Assembly: GCA_905182715.1 (NCBI GenBank)
Contig: CAJJCP010000022.1
Span: forward strand, 1-64,000
DNA from: an uncultured Candidatus Poseidoniales archaeon
GTDB taxonomy: Archaea > Thermoplasmatota > Poseidoniia > Poseidoniales > Poseidoniaceae
Reading direction: 5' to 3'
DNA length: 64,000 nt
Shown here: in pieces, positions 26,133 through 34,575 of the stretch
Layout of the letters: each line of letters starts with the position of its first letter
Position numbering within the stretch: the first letter of the stretch is position 1
Notes under the pieces: generated by a model
What the model saw: only the letters and a program-made list of their open reading frames with translations
What the model was told of the DNA's origin: nothing
Databases searched by the model: none
Translations under genes and position numbers: made by a program

Positions 26133-26301
26133 CTTTTCTCACCCCTTTGGGATGATGCTTACGAGACACTTCTTGAAGGGTGCGGCTCGTTTGAACTTAG
26201 AATGGTCCTTTCTTCAATCTCTCTCTTGAGCCGAATGCATTTTTAGTTCGAACTTTTGTTCATCACCGTGAAGTTGAAAGACAGCGAGTCTATGGTCCAT
26301 T

Positions 26302-26952
26302 ATGGGCGAGGTACGGGGTGAATTGTCAATCGAAATGCGCCGCTTCAATTCCTTAGATGTCGCCCGACCATTTCTGTATAAATTCCTCGGTATTTTCATC
26401 ACCTATGAACTGCTTATAGTCGGATTGCTGTTCTTTCTCTTCTCTCTTGAAGCAGGTCTTTTCGCAACTCTCATGGTCATCTTTCTCGGCAGTTTTGGTG
26501 CATTTTTCATCTATCAGAAATCCCCCTTGCTACGCGTTCCATTGGCAGTAAACCTCAATCATCCATTCATGGGTGACCTCGAACTTGGAACTGCGATTGT
26601 CATGGTGCAATTTTCAGATGGCACTTGGGGCGATGTAGGCGAAGGAAGAGTTCGATTAACAGTTGATGAATTAATCGGAGGTTCCGTACTCATTCGTGAT
26701 GATGAAACATACGGGGTCATCGGGCATTTCAGTTCCTTACATGAAACCCATCCGACTCTCAAGCGATATGTGATGATCATCAACCAAGCCATCTCTATGC
26801 GTGATGCTGTCAATGGTGATGAAGATTCGATTGAATCTGCTCGTGAGCGTGAACAACTCGATTCAGGCTTGCTCGAGCGCTCATGGCTTGAAGAGCAGAA
26901 CACAATCGAAATCGAACCCGAGGGATTGTTACATAAATTGCGTAGAGAATAG
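26302..26952 (+). CDS. Two-helix membrane protein, unknown
   Basis: A 216-residue protein with two adjacent membrane helices (about 28-50 and 52-72), then a soluble domain with beta strands (AIVMVQFSDGTWGDV, RVRLTVDELIGGSVLI) and an acidic helical tail. No family is recognised. The short hydrophobic hairpin plus cytoplasmic domain resembles small membrane-anchored regulators. It is divergent from the DUF835 gene across 169 bases and lies 57 bases ahead of another membrane protein on the same strand, probably in one transcript. Confidence 0.65.
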   Translation: MGEVRGELSIEMRRFNSLDVARPFLYKFLGIFITYELLIVGLLFFLFSLEAGLFATLMVIFLGSFGAFFIYQKSPLLRVPLAVNLNHPFMGDLELGTAIVMVQFSDGTWGDVGEGRVRLTVDELIGGSVLIRDDETYGVIGHFSSLHETHPTLKRYVMIINQAISMRDAVNGDEDSIESAREREQLDSGLLERSWLEEQNTIEIEPEGLLHKLRRE

Positions 26953-27009
26953 AGTTATTTCCACAAATTATAGCCTTTACATTGAAAGCCTCAACCTCTA
27001 CCGCAGAGT

Positions 27010-27624
27010 GTGGAATCTTCAGTTCGATGGCAAGGTCGCCTCGAGGCGCTCAGTCCAAAAGAGCGTGAGACTCTGTTAGGGACCTCACTTTCACGGCGAT
27101 TCACTCAATTACCACTTTGGATTTCTCATCCTTCGAATATCTCTGCATTTTACGGGTTGCTCGTTTCACTTGCATTACTGCTTCCGTACAGGTTTGCTCA
27201 AGCATCCGAGAGTTGGTTTACAAATTGGATTTTCCATTCGGCATTAATTATGGTCGCTTGTCTTCTCTTAGGGATGATTTCTTTGTTGATAGTAAGTGTC
27301 TCAAAACGTTTCCCAGTGACTCCCCCTCGTATCATACTCTATCCAATGCCGTTTGTAGGATTTGGTTTATTGACAATTTCTCATACGGGAATGGTCGATT
27401 TACCGCCATACCTCTACATGTTCTTGTTGTTGCTCCCTGGTCCAATGTACGTACATCTTTCATGGGCACCCCGATGGCGCTTGTTGTGTCAATTAGAAGA
27501 TGGAGCCAACCCCTTTGAAGGTCATGAGGTGAATCACTACGCTGAAGATTCAAACGGTGCAGAAGAAATCGCTGATGGTGATGAAGAATTGCTTTCAGTC
27601 GTCAATTCACTCGAAGCTGAGTGA
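27010..27624 (+). CDS. Four-helix membrane protein, unknown
   Basis: A 204-residue protein with about four membrane segments (near 45-62, 74-98, 107-125 and 128-146) after a basic N-terminus, and an acidic cytoplasmic tail (from about 165). The start is a GTG at 27010. No catalytic motif is evident. It follows the two-helix protein at 26302 on the same strand and converges with the alpha-oxoamine synthase gene, whose stop is two bases away. Confidence 0.65.
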   Translation: MESSVRWQGRLEALSPKERETLLGTSLSRRFTQLPLWISHPSNISAFYGLLVSLALLLPYRFAQASESWFTNWIFHSALIMVACLLLGMISLLIVSVSKRFPVTPPRIILYPMPFVGFGLLTISHTGMVDLPPYLYMFLLLLPGPMYVHLSWAPRWRLLCQLEDGANPFEGHEVNHYAEDSNGAEEIADGDEELLSVVNSLEAE

Positions 27625-27626
27625 GT

Positions 27627-28886
27627 TCAGATCAAGTCTAGTGTTGGTCCCACTTTTTCGAACAAACGGAGCACTTCATCTAAATCCTCTCGTGTAAGGG
27701 CTGCTGACATTTGTGTTCGAATTCGTGCCTTGTCGCGGGCAACCATTGGAAATACAATTGCACCAGCCATGACGCCTTCATTGCCGAGTGCTTTGGTCAT
27801 GGCTTTGGCAACGCTTGATTCTCCACACATCACCGGAATAATCGGAGTTACGGAATTACCAGTATCAAATCCAAGTGATTGCAATTCTTTACGAAAGTAG
27901 TCTGTATTTTCCCAAAGTCGAGCATGATGTTCAGGTTCGTCCATCAAGACTTCAATCGCTGCTTTTTGTGCTGCCGCAACACCGGGCGGCTGTGAGCCAG
28001 AAAGAAGCCATGAGCGTGAATGATTCAATGCGTGGGTGCGGGTCATTTCAGTGCCGGCAAGAATCCCTCCTTGAACACCGAGTGCTTTGGAAAAAGAGCC
28101 AGTCTCAAAATCAACTTTGCCTTGGAGATTGAAATGATCAACAATTCCTGCTCCCTTGTCACCAAGTACTCCCTCTCCGTGGCAATCGTCAACATAGACC
28201 ATTGCCCCATATTCTTCCGCCAATTGCGTCACCTCATCAAGTGGTGCAATATCCCCGTCCATCGAAAATACACCGTCTGTAATGATGAGTTTTCGCTCAG
28301 AACTTTCATGGGCTCGAAGAACCGCTTCCAATTCACCCATATCGTTGTGAGCATAGACACCTCGACTGGCTTTCGTTAAGCGAACGCCGTCGATGATTGA
28401 CCCGTGATTCAAGGAATCGCTGATGATGACATCTTGAGGTCCTGTCACCAAAGCTGGTATGAGTCCAACATTTACCGTATAACCTGCAGAATAAATGAGA
28501 GCTGCTTCTACGCCTTTGAATTCAGCAACTTTTCTTTCTGCTTCCAAATGAATATCCATTGTACCTGCAATTGCGCGAACACTCCCACTCCCAGCACCGT
28601 ATTTCATCGTCGCATCAAGCATGGCTTGCTTGACTTTTGGATGGGTTGTGAGGTTCAAATAATTGTTTGCTGAGAGCATGATTGTCGGCTTGCCGTTCAT
28701 TTGACACCGAGGCTGATTCGGACTTTCGAGTGTTGGTGGTTCCCAGAGAAGAGATTTCTCAGATAATTCATCAAATCGAGTTTTCATCCATGTCATGTCA
28801 CCCGGCATACGTTCTCCCCAACTCAACGCACTGGCTCCCCGTTCAAGTTCTTTCGGGCTGATGGGGATGAAAACACCTTTGAGCAT
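27627..28886 (-). CDS. Alpha-oxoamine synthase (2-amino-3-ketobutyrate CoA ligase-like)
   Basis: A PLP enzyme of the Kbl/BioF/HemA-type family, which condenses or cleaves amino acids with acyl-CoA. Landmarks are SANNYLNLTTHP, GSGSVRAIAGT, the SLNHGSIIDG block, VYVDDCHGEGVLG (Asp for the PLP nitrogen) and TGSFSKALGVQGG with the Schiff-base Lys. Best match by feel is glycine C-acetyltransferase (threonine breakdown); 8-amino-7-oxononanoate synthase is the main alternative. No biotin genes or threonine dehydrogenase are next to it. The open frame runs to 29009 but overlaps the divergent ribK; the ATG at 28886 (419 residues) or 28808 is preferred. Confidence 0.88.
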   Translation of the reverse strand: MLKGVFIPISPKELERGASALSWGERMPGDMTWMKTRFDELSEKSLLWEPPTLESPNQPRCQMNGKPTIMLSANNYLNLTTHPKVKQAMLDATMKYGAGSGSVRAIAGTMDIHLEAERKVAEFKGVEAALIYSAGYTVNVGLIPALVTGPQDVIISDSLNHGSIIDGVRLTKASRGVYAHNDMGELEAVLRAHESSERKLIITDGVFSMDGDIAPLDEVTQLAEEYGAMVYVDDCHGEGVLGDKGAGIVDHFNLQGKVDFETGSFSKALGVQGGILAGTEMTRTHALNHSRSWLLSGSQPPGVAAAQKAAIEVLMDEPEHHARLWENTDYFRKELQSLGFDTGNSVTPIIPVMCGESSVAKAMTKALGNEGVMAGAIVFPMVARDKARIRTQMSAALTREDLDEVLRLFEKVGPTLDLI

Positions 28887-28922
28887 CCATGCACTCAAAA
28901 AGGAGTTCGTTTTGGCCGTGAC

Positions 28923-29390
28923 ATGCGTCTGACTGGAACGGTAAGCAGTGGCTTGGGTCGAGCGCACATCTTCATGGCACAGCCACATTATCAAGAACAA
29001 TTCAAGCACTTGCTTGGAGGGACTGCTTGGCCTGGGACATTGAATCTCTCAATTGACGGTCAAGATTTAATCAATTATATCGCATTACGAAAAAAATCGG
29101 GTATTGATACACTGGACGCATCAGATGAAGATCGCTCGGCTGCATCCTCTTTGGATGTTTCAATGTACGATGCTCACCGAGTCCGTGGATTTTTACGCGA
29201 TGGAGTTTCTTTTGGTGGTGCAACTGCCTATTCAGCCGTCTTGGAATACAATGGCGAAACTGTCGAATGTGCCATGCTTATTCCTGATTTGACACGGCAT
29301 ACCGACGTCGTGGAAGTCATCGCATGTGCTTTCTTACGAGAACGACTCTCACTGGAAGACGACCACATCGTTCAGATTGTGGTTAAGTAA
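28923..29390 (+). CDS. ribK: CTP-dependent riboflavin kinase (DUF120)
   Basis: Archaeal RibK phosphorylates riboflavin to FMN using CTP rather than ATP. The 155-residue protein starts with the GxVxSGLGRA strand-turn, then PGTLNL at residues 37-42 (nucleotide-binding strand), HRVRGFLRDGVSFGG, and the closing DVVEVIACAFLRERLSLEDD block that binds flavin. The length is normal for the stand-alone form without the N-terminal helix-turn-helix. It is divergent from the alpha-oxoamine synthase and overlaps truA at the 3' end by 8 bases. Confidence 0.92.
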   Translation: MRLTGTVSSGLGRAHIFMAQPHYQEQFKHLLGGTAWPGTLNLSIDGQDLINYIALRKKSGIDTLDASDEDRSAASSLDVSMYDAHRVRGFLRDGVSFGGATAYSAVLEYNGETVECAMLIPDLTRHTDVVEVIACAFLRERLSLEDDHIVQIVVK

Positions 29391-30303
29391 GCGTTGTGTG
29401 TTTTACAATTGGTAACTCACCAATCTCAGCCCATTCTTGATACAAGAGGTTCTTGAGTTCATGTCGAGCACCTTCTCTCCACCGTTTTCTCATCGTTCGC
29501 TCAACAGCCGGCCCCGTTGGTGGTGCAGTCAGTGTTGTCACTCCAGAAACTGTCACTGGCAAGGGGACTTCGTCCCAATCGACTCCCCAAAGTATGAGCC
29601 AGTCCGGTGGAGCAACCCCAAAGTCCGCTTCGATTTCAGGATGATGAATCGCTTGGAGTACCTGGTCGGGTTCGAGGTCACCGATGCACATTCGATGCAA
29701 TGCCATTGCCGTTCTCCGAACTTGATTCCAAAGAAAAGCCTCACCTATGATCTCAAACCCAATTGTTCGTCCATCGACCACCCAAGGTGTGCATGAAAGT
29801 ATTGTTCTCATCGGATTTTTCCCCTCTTCCAAACGTGCAAAATTGGTTGCATTATAGGTCCCTTCGAACATCTTCAACCAATCCACAAATTGTTCTCCGG
29901 GGTATTTCCAAAATTCGAGACCTTCAAGTCGATAGCGATACACTCGATGGTTTGCCATCCGTGGATTCCAATGTTCATCGATTTCACGAACATCAAGGAA
30001 AGCGATATCTTTTGGTAATCGGTCGTCTAAAGCACGAATCATTTTCCGAGGTGTTAATGCCTCCCAGAGTTCTCGTTCAATTCGGACTACGCCGCCATTG
30101 AGGCGTACATGAACTCCAGCATCTGTTCGGCTTGAAAGTACCAGATTGTGTTCAGTGCTTGAGGAGTCGAGCCATTTGAGACTACGAAATACCCGTATTA
30201 ATTCACCCTGTACAGTTTTGACATCAGGTTGAATCTGGCTTCCGTGATATGCATCACCGAGATATCCTATACGAAAAGCAAGGCGAACGCTCTGGTCCGC
30301 CAT
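29383..30303 (-). CDS. truA: tRNA pseudouridine synthase A
   Basis: TruA converts uridines 38-40 of the tRNA anticodon stem to pseudouridine. The catalytic motif SRTDAGVH has D61 as nucleophile. RVYRYRLEG carries the conserved Tyr of motif II, and FLWNQVRRTAMAL is motif III. At 306 residues it is slightly longer than bacterial TruA, as in other Euryarchaeota. The N-terminal GYLGDAYHGSQIQP strand is typical. It lies 9 bases after a TPR-like gene on the same strand. Confidence 0.95.
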   Translation of the reverse strand: MADQSVRLAFRIGYLGDAYHGSQIQPDVKTVQGELIRVFRSLKWLDSSSTEHNLVLSSRTDAGVHVRLNGGVVRIERELWEALTPRKMIRALDDRLPKDIAFLDVREIDEHWNPRMANHRVYRYRLEGLEFWKYPGEQFVDWLKMFEGTYNATNFARLEEGKNPMRTILSCTPWVVDGRTIGFEIIGEAFLWNQVRRTAMALHRMCIGDLEPDQVLQAIHHPEIEADFGVAPPDWLILWGVDWDEVPLPVTVSGVTTLTAPPTGPAVERTMRKRWREGARHELKNLLYQEWAEIGELPIVKHTTLT

Positions 30304-30312
30304 AAGTCCACC

Positions 30313-30834
30313 TCAATCTTCACGTTGTAGAGTTTCAATTGCGTCTTCAGCGGAATATCCTAATCCGCCTATTGACCAGATGAGTGCTTGCTTCAACCAT
30401 GGTTGAACCATTGGATTTTGACGACTTGGGTCCATCACTTCAATTGCATCGACAATGTTTCGACTTGCTGTGAATAGAATTTCATCGACAGGGATGTCTT
30501 CGAGTTCAAGGCGAAGTGCATAGCGTTGGAATTCTTTGACTGCAACAGGTATGCGGCGGCATTCAAGAGCAAAAGTTGCGAAATCTCCGATGTATTCTAG
30601 GTTATCTTCATCCATTTGCATGGCCTTTTTGTAAGCCATCATAATTTTGCCACCCGGGATGACGTCTTCTTGAGCTTCAGCATTTTTCATGTTGGCAAAC
30701 TCTGCAAACATGTGGTGAACTTCTGCATTGGTTTTGTGAATTCCCATCATCTCATCAAGGTCTGCAAGAGCACCATCAAGGTCGCCACTGCGTAGTTTTT
30801 CGATTGGTCCTTGGAGTATTTCTTCATTGCTCAT
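30313..30834 (-). CDS. TPR-like helical protein
   Basis: A 173-residue, all-helical acidic protein. Residues about 10-45 (GDLDGALADLDEMMGIHKTNAEVHHMFAEF) and 60-105 have the small-large spacing of tetratricopeptide repeats, in which paired helices form a peptide-binding groove. The repeats are degenerate. No enzymatic motif is seen. It is directly upstream of truA on the same strand, with a 9-base gap, and downstream of the PH-domain membrane protein. Confidence 0.65.
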   Translation of the reverse strand: MSNEEILQGPIEKLRSGDLDGALADLDEMMGIHKTNAEVHHMFAEFANMKNAEAQEDVIPGGKIMMAYKKAMQMDEDNLEYIGDFATFALECRRIPVAVKEFQRYALRLELEDIPVDEILFTASRNIVDAIEVMDPSRQNPMVQPWLKQALIWSIGGLGYSAEDAIETLQRED

Positions 30835-30899
30835 GTTCTCGCCTCTATCTCTACGCGGTTGTGTTCAGTTTTTGAAACCCTCGCCGGTCCAATTAGGAA

Positions 30900-31943
30900 T
30901 CAGTTCTCTTCGCTTGTAGCGACGATTGTGTCCTTTAAGTCTCTCAAAAGGTTTGATTGACTGTGTTCCTTATGCTTTTCGTTAAGAAGTGCCTTTGCCT
31001 TTTCCCAGTTACGAATGTTGTACATGCAGTGCTTTGGGTCTGGGCGAACAACACGAATTGTTCGCTGGTAGGTAAGCAGCCCAATCATTGAGCGAAGAAT
31101 GCCTTTTCCAGCTTTTTCAGCTGTGGAGTCGCCTTCTCTTTCGGTTGTACCAGGTATAGCGCCAGCAATACCAGGGCCTGTGTTCTCCTCGACAATTCCA
31201 ACACCAGAGTCAGTGAGGATTGTTACGGTCGCAAAACCAAAAAGAGTGCCAACAGGTGTTCGTTCAACCATGACTTCTGAAATACGATCGAAGAGGATTC
31301 GGCGATGTGAACGTGAAAGCAAGAAACTGTGTTCGAAAATAACCGCATCCGATGTAACTGCATAGTTGAAACTTCGCTGATAGTAGAAGGTCAAGGCCAT
31401 GAACACTCCAACATAGCCTAATCCGAATAACACGTAGTTGTAGCTGTCAAGTGGAATAAAGTTACCAATTGGTTCATCCATCCAAAGGTCGGTGATCCAG
31501 AACAGTACGTCATCTAATTGGATGACAACTGGAGTCAAAGAAATGATGAGAAGACCGATTGTAACCCATCGTCCAGATGTCGATGCATTCACCAAACGGT
31601 TCATCCAAGTGATGAACAGCATGACAAAGACAAAACCAAACGGCCAATCTTCGCCACCAGATATATCGATGATGGTCAATGCGATTTTCATAAATCCACT
31701 TGAATCTTCGGAAGAGAGTGAATTCGCATTGTCGAAAACAAAGTGAATTGCAAGGACCAGTATTCCAAGTAAATACATGCCAAGGAACGCAAAAGTGCTT
31801 GGACGCTTTGTCAACAATACCTCTTCTCCGGCAATCAAACGGAAAGCCTTTGCTAAGCGTGCTTGTTCAGCCTCTTGCTTTGCTTCATCAGTAGTATGAA
31901 CATCTGTTTTTGGTTCTTCTGTAGCATCGGATTCTTCGCTCAT
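30900..31943 (-). CDS. Membrane protein with bacterial PH domain (DUF304-like)
   Basis: From the ATG at 31941-31943 the protein has 347 residues: a charged N-terminus, membrane helices at about 45-65, 80-100, 115-135 and 165-190, and then a PH-like beta domain (about 195-290) with the recognisable pattern YAVTSDAVIFEH, HRRILFDRISEVMVERTPVGTLFGFATVTI. The part before the first helix (EEVLLTKRPS) is the other half of the bPH2 layout, seen in YdbS/YdbT-type proteins. These proteins are poorly understood and are linked to envelope stress and lipid homeostasis. The open frame extends to 32036 but the added residues look non-coding. It is the last gene of the ABC/AttH-like cluster. Confidence 0.75.
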   Translation of the reverse strand: MSEESDATEEPKTDVHTTDEAKQEAEQARLAKAFRLIAGEEVLLTKRPSTFAFLGMYLLGILVLAIHFVFDNANSLSSEDSSGFMKIALTIIDISGGEDWPFGFVFVMLFITWMNRLVNASTSGRWVTIGLLIISLTPVVIQLDDVLFWITDLWMDEPIGNFIPLDSYNYVLFGLGYVGVFMALTFYYQRSFNYAVTSDAVIFEHSFLLSRSHRRILFDRISEVMVERTPVGTLFGFATVTILTDSGVGIVEENTGPGIAGAIPGTTEREGDSTAEKAGKGILRSMIGLLTYQRTIRVVRPDPKHCMYNIRNWEKAKALLNEKHKEHSQSNLLRDLKDTIVATSEEN

Positions 31944-32042
31944 AGCAATCTCTCCTCTTCCATGTCTAACACTCCACGCACATAATACCTTGCACGGCCC
32001 AGCATCTGAACAGAGGTGTAACGTTTTCTTTTCCAATTGCGG

Positions 32043-33245
32043 TTAGTGCAATAAGCCCCATGAATGTTCAGCATTCCCTCTCGCCCATTCATAATCGGAT
32101 TCTTTACGTGTTCCAAATTCATCTTGAATACGAAGATATTTCATTTCAAGTGGATATTCATTGTAAGTGAGATGAGATTTCAGTCCACCCCGAGTTGGTT
32201 GGTTAAAGGTCCAATGTGCCCGTTCAATTGCCTGAACTCGAAGTTCGATGACTGTACGACCATTCCACATCTTGATTTCAAAAAGAGGCAAAGGTGCTCC
32301 AGGGCTTTGCCCATGTTCGCCCTCAGTTAAGTCAGATGACATCTTTCGCACCAGAACTTTAGTGAAACGTTCTGTACGTTTGTTGATTGGATCATGGAAC
32401 AAACCGCCTTGGGAGAGTCCGAGGTGACCTGTGTCTCGTCGCTTCCAAGGCCGGTTATCACGGGCACTGACCGTAAAGGAAACGTGCGGGAGGAACCAAT
32501 CAATGTATGTTCCATCATTGAGATGGAGCATACCCCAATACCAAGGGACAGAGGGTGCTTGAACGCACACCTTCTGGAAATATGCAGTACCTGAAACTTC
32601 TTCATCATCTAATTTTCCATGGACACGAGTTCCGTGCAAACGGAGAATGTCATAGCCCATATTTGCGGCGTAACTCGCACTTGCTTGACGGGCGGTGGAC
32701 AGTGCAGTATTCCAAGGGGTGAGATGGAGGTCGAATTTTTTAGGAACTTGAGGGTGAGACGCATCTTCATCGGTCGTTAATTGAATCCAAAAGGAACTCA
32801 AATCACTCTTCAGTCCCATTGAAAGGTCTTCTTTCAATAGTGGTACGACTGCCCCACCTCCTTGACCTGAATGGAATGACTTGTTCGGCCAACTCGAGTG
32901 GGTATCTGGAAGTGAAATAATACGGCAGATCTGTTGAATAACAGGTTCATGCATTTGCTTTCCATCGAACCACCATGCACAAACCATTCCATCCAAGGCC
33001 ATCGCCTTTTCAGCATCAAACCCAGGCCTTCCTTCTGGCGCCCATGGCATTCCATTGACTTCAACCAGAGCGTTATCCTTGGTAGACCAGAGTACCATCA
33101 GTTGGCGACCACTCGGTCGTCCGTCCGGGTCATCAAGCATGACCAGCCACCACCACCAATCCCATGTGAGATGGTTGAGAGGTGGGCGTTCTTGAAGCGT
33201 CCAAAGTTTCGAAAGGTCTCCGGCGAAACTCGTCATTTCTGACAT
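32043..33245 (-). CDS. AttH/CrtC-like lipocalin-fold protein
   Basis: A 400-residue soluble beta-rich protein. The first block has PPLNHLTWDWWWWLVML, and the middle holds a HGKLDDEEVSGTAYFQKV strand followed by PWYWGMLHLNDGTYIDWF, which are landmarks of the AttH and carotenoid 1,2-hydratase (CrtC) double-lipocalin fold. Members modify or carry hydrophobic molecules such as carotenoids or lipids. No signal peptide is seen, so it is cytoplasmic or peripheral. Its ATG overlaps the stop codon of the permease gene by one base (TAATG at 33245), so it is tied to the ABC exporters. Transport or handling of a lipid-like substrate is inferred. Confidence 0.65.
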   Translation of the reverse strand: MSEMTSFAGDLSKLWTLQERPPLNHLTWDWWWWLVMLDDPDGRPSGRQLMVLWSTKDNALVEVNGMPWAPEGRPGFDAEKAMALDGMVCAWWFDGKQMHEPVIQQICRIISLPDTHSSWPNKSFHSGQGGGAVVPLLKEDLSMGLKSDLSSFWIQLTTDEDASHPQVPKKFDLHLTPWNTALSTARQASASYAANMGYDILRLHGTRVHGKLDDEEVSGTAYFQKVCVQAPSVPWYWGMLHLNDGTYIDWFLPHVSFTVSARDNRPWKRRDTGHLGLSQGGLFHDPINKRTERFTKVLVRKMSSDLTEGEHGQSPGAPLPLFEIKMWNGRTVIELRVQAIERAHWTFNQPTRGGLKSHLTYNEYPLEMKYLRIQDEFGTRKESDYEWARGNAEHSWGLLH

Positions 33246-33682
33246 TATTGAATCTCCTTACCCTTGAATAACGCCCCGCCAATAAACCAGAATATTGCGG
33301 CTTGGAACAGCAGGACCAACGTCGCAATGATTGAACCGAAGAGCGGTGAAAGGCCGAGGCCAGGTTTGGAAGAAAAGAAATCGAGCGGTACGGAGCCATC
33401 GAGTGATGAGTCAAATCTCCCTCCGCCATCTCCACCGCCGCCCCAGTTGCCCATTAAAATGAACAAATCGATATTTGGCCAAACGATCATTGCAGCAGAA
33501 TCAACAATCATTAGTGCCCATCCGATGACCGAAAACCTCAGTAAAAAGGCATCAGGCGCTCCCATCGAAAGTAAGGCCATTCCCAATTCCCATGCTGCAA
33601 ACGGTATGGCAAGAATAATTCCGTATTTCCATAGAACTCCAAGCGCATTGAATAACATCCCATACACGAGTGTTGCCATCAT
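33245..33682 (-). CDS. C-terminal segment of the frameshifted ABC-2 permease
   Basis: A 145-residue frame with four membrane helices and a Gly/Ser-rich outer loop (GGGGDGGGRF). Its frame is open upstream to at least 33832, where it reads IVWPYVIVLGVLGAVISGF, a clear membrane helix. This shows that it is the continuation of the same permease rather than a separate gene. Confidence 0.5.
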   Translation of the reverse strand: MMATLVYGMLFNALGVLWKYGIILAIPFAAWELGMALLSMGAPDAFLLRFSVIGWALMIVDSAAMIVWPNIDLFILMGNWGGGGDGGGRFDSSLDGSVPLDFFSSKPGLGLSPLFGSIIATLVLLFQAAIFWFIGGALFKGKEIQ

Positions 33683-34251
33683 CGTGGCAAAGATGATTGC
33701 CAGCCAAACGCCGAGGTCTGCAAATCGGAAGAACGCATCCCCTGAGCCTGCAAAGCCGGAAATAACTGCGCCGAGGACTCCAAGGACAATGACATACGGC
33801 CAAACAATACAAGGTACCCCAATGTACGGTAGAGGAATACTTCTGAACGAGCAATTGGTTTTGCGAGCATGAAATGCATTGTTCCCGAAGTCATTTCATC
33901 ACGAATAAGGCCAGTTGCCATGAAGAGTGGCAAGAAGATTCCAAGGAGTAATACGAAGCCTAATTTTCCAATCGAGAGAACAAATGCCAAGTGGATTGCT
34001 TCTCGTGAATATGCATCTTCGTCTGGGTCCTCGTCCACGCCAGAGTCTGCAGAAACAAAGGTGTAGACATTACCGTCTGACGATTTGAAATATTCGACAA
34101 TAATGTCACATGGTATGCCGTTACCATTGGTGTCTTTTTGTGAACTGGTTTTGTTTGAGTTCAAACAGTCACCATCATCATCGAGACCAGTTGTTTGTGT
34201 TCCAAGTTTGGATGTAATGTCCCAGTCAAAATCATCTTCATTGATGTACAT
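33679..34251 (-). CDS. Middle segment of the frameshifted ABC-2 permease
   Basis: The longest uninterrupted frame of the broken permease. It carries the second Asp/Asn/Gly calcium-site-like loop, two membrane helices and the GTMHFMLAKPI region that couples to the ATPase. After about residue 150 the sequence becomes non-native (Ser/Gln-rich), because the real frame has moved by one base near 33817-33820. The ATG at 34251 is internal to the real gene. Confidence 0.5.
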   Translation of the reverse strand: MYINEDDFDWDITSKLGTQTTGLDDDGDCLNSNKTSSQKDTNGNGIPCDIIVEYFKSSDGNVYTFVSADSGVDEDPDEDAYSREAIHLAFVLSIGKLGFVLLLGIFLPLFMATGLIRDEMTSGTMHFMLAKPIARSEVFLYRTLGYLVLFGRMSLSLESSAQLFPALQAQGMRSSDLQTSAFGWQSSLPR

Positions 34252-34575
34252 CGATGCTGGTTCAGGTTCAATTGGAGTGTCAAATAAACCTGGGTGAGAT
34301 TCACTATCCCAAGGGTCAGTGCCTAGACGAATCTCTTGACCCCTTGGATAACCATCGTTATCATAATCGGTAGAATCTCCATCATTATCAATCGACTCAA
34401 ATTCAGACCCCCATCACATCGAGGTAGATTAAGAAAATCAAAGCCAACGCGGTAAAGCCAACACCAAGTACAACCCAAGTGGATGTTTTGGTTCGGTATT
34501 GACGTAGGGTGAATTCGACAATGGCTGAAGCCTTACGGTCAAAAGCGCGATATACAGTGTCCGGCTTGGTGGCCA

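Noticed and set aside
28887-29009. N-terminal extension of the alpha-oxoamine synthase
   Set aside because: It would overlap the divergent riboflavin kinase start, and the residues do not match the family.
29104-29292. Short plus-strand frames inside ribK
   Set aside because: Alternate-frame shadows of ribK.
33264-33872. 202-residue plus-strand frame opposite the broken permease
   Set aside because: Low-complexity antisense; the minus strand shows membrane helices and coupling motifs.
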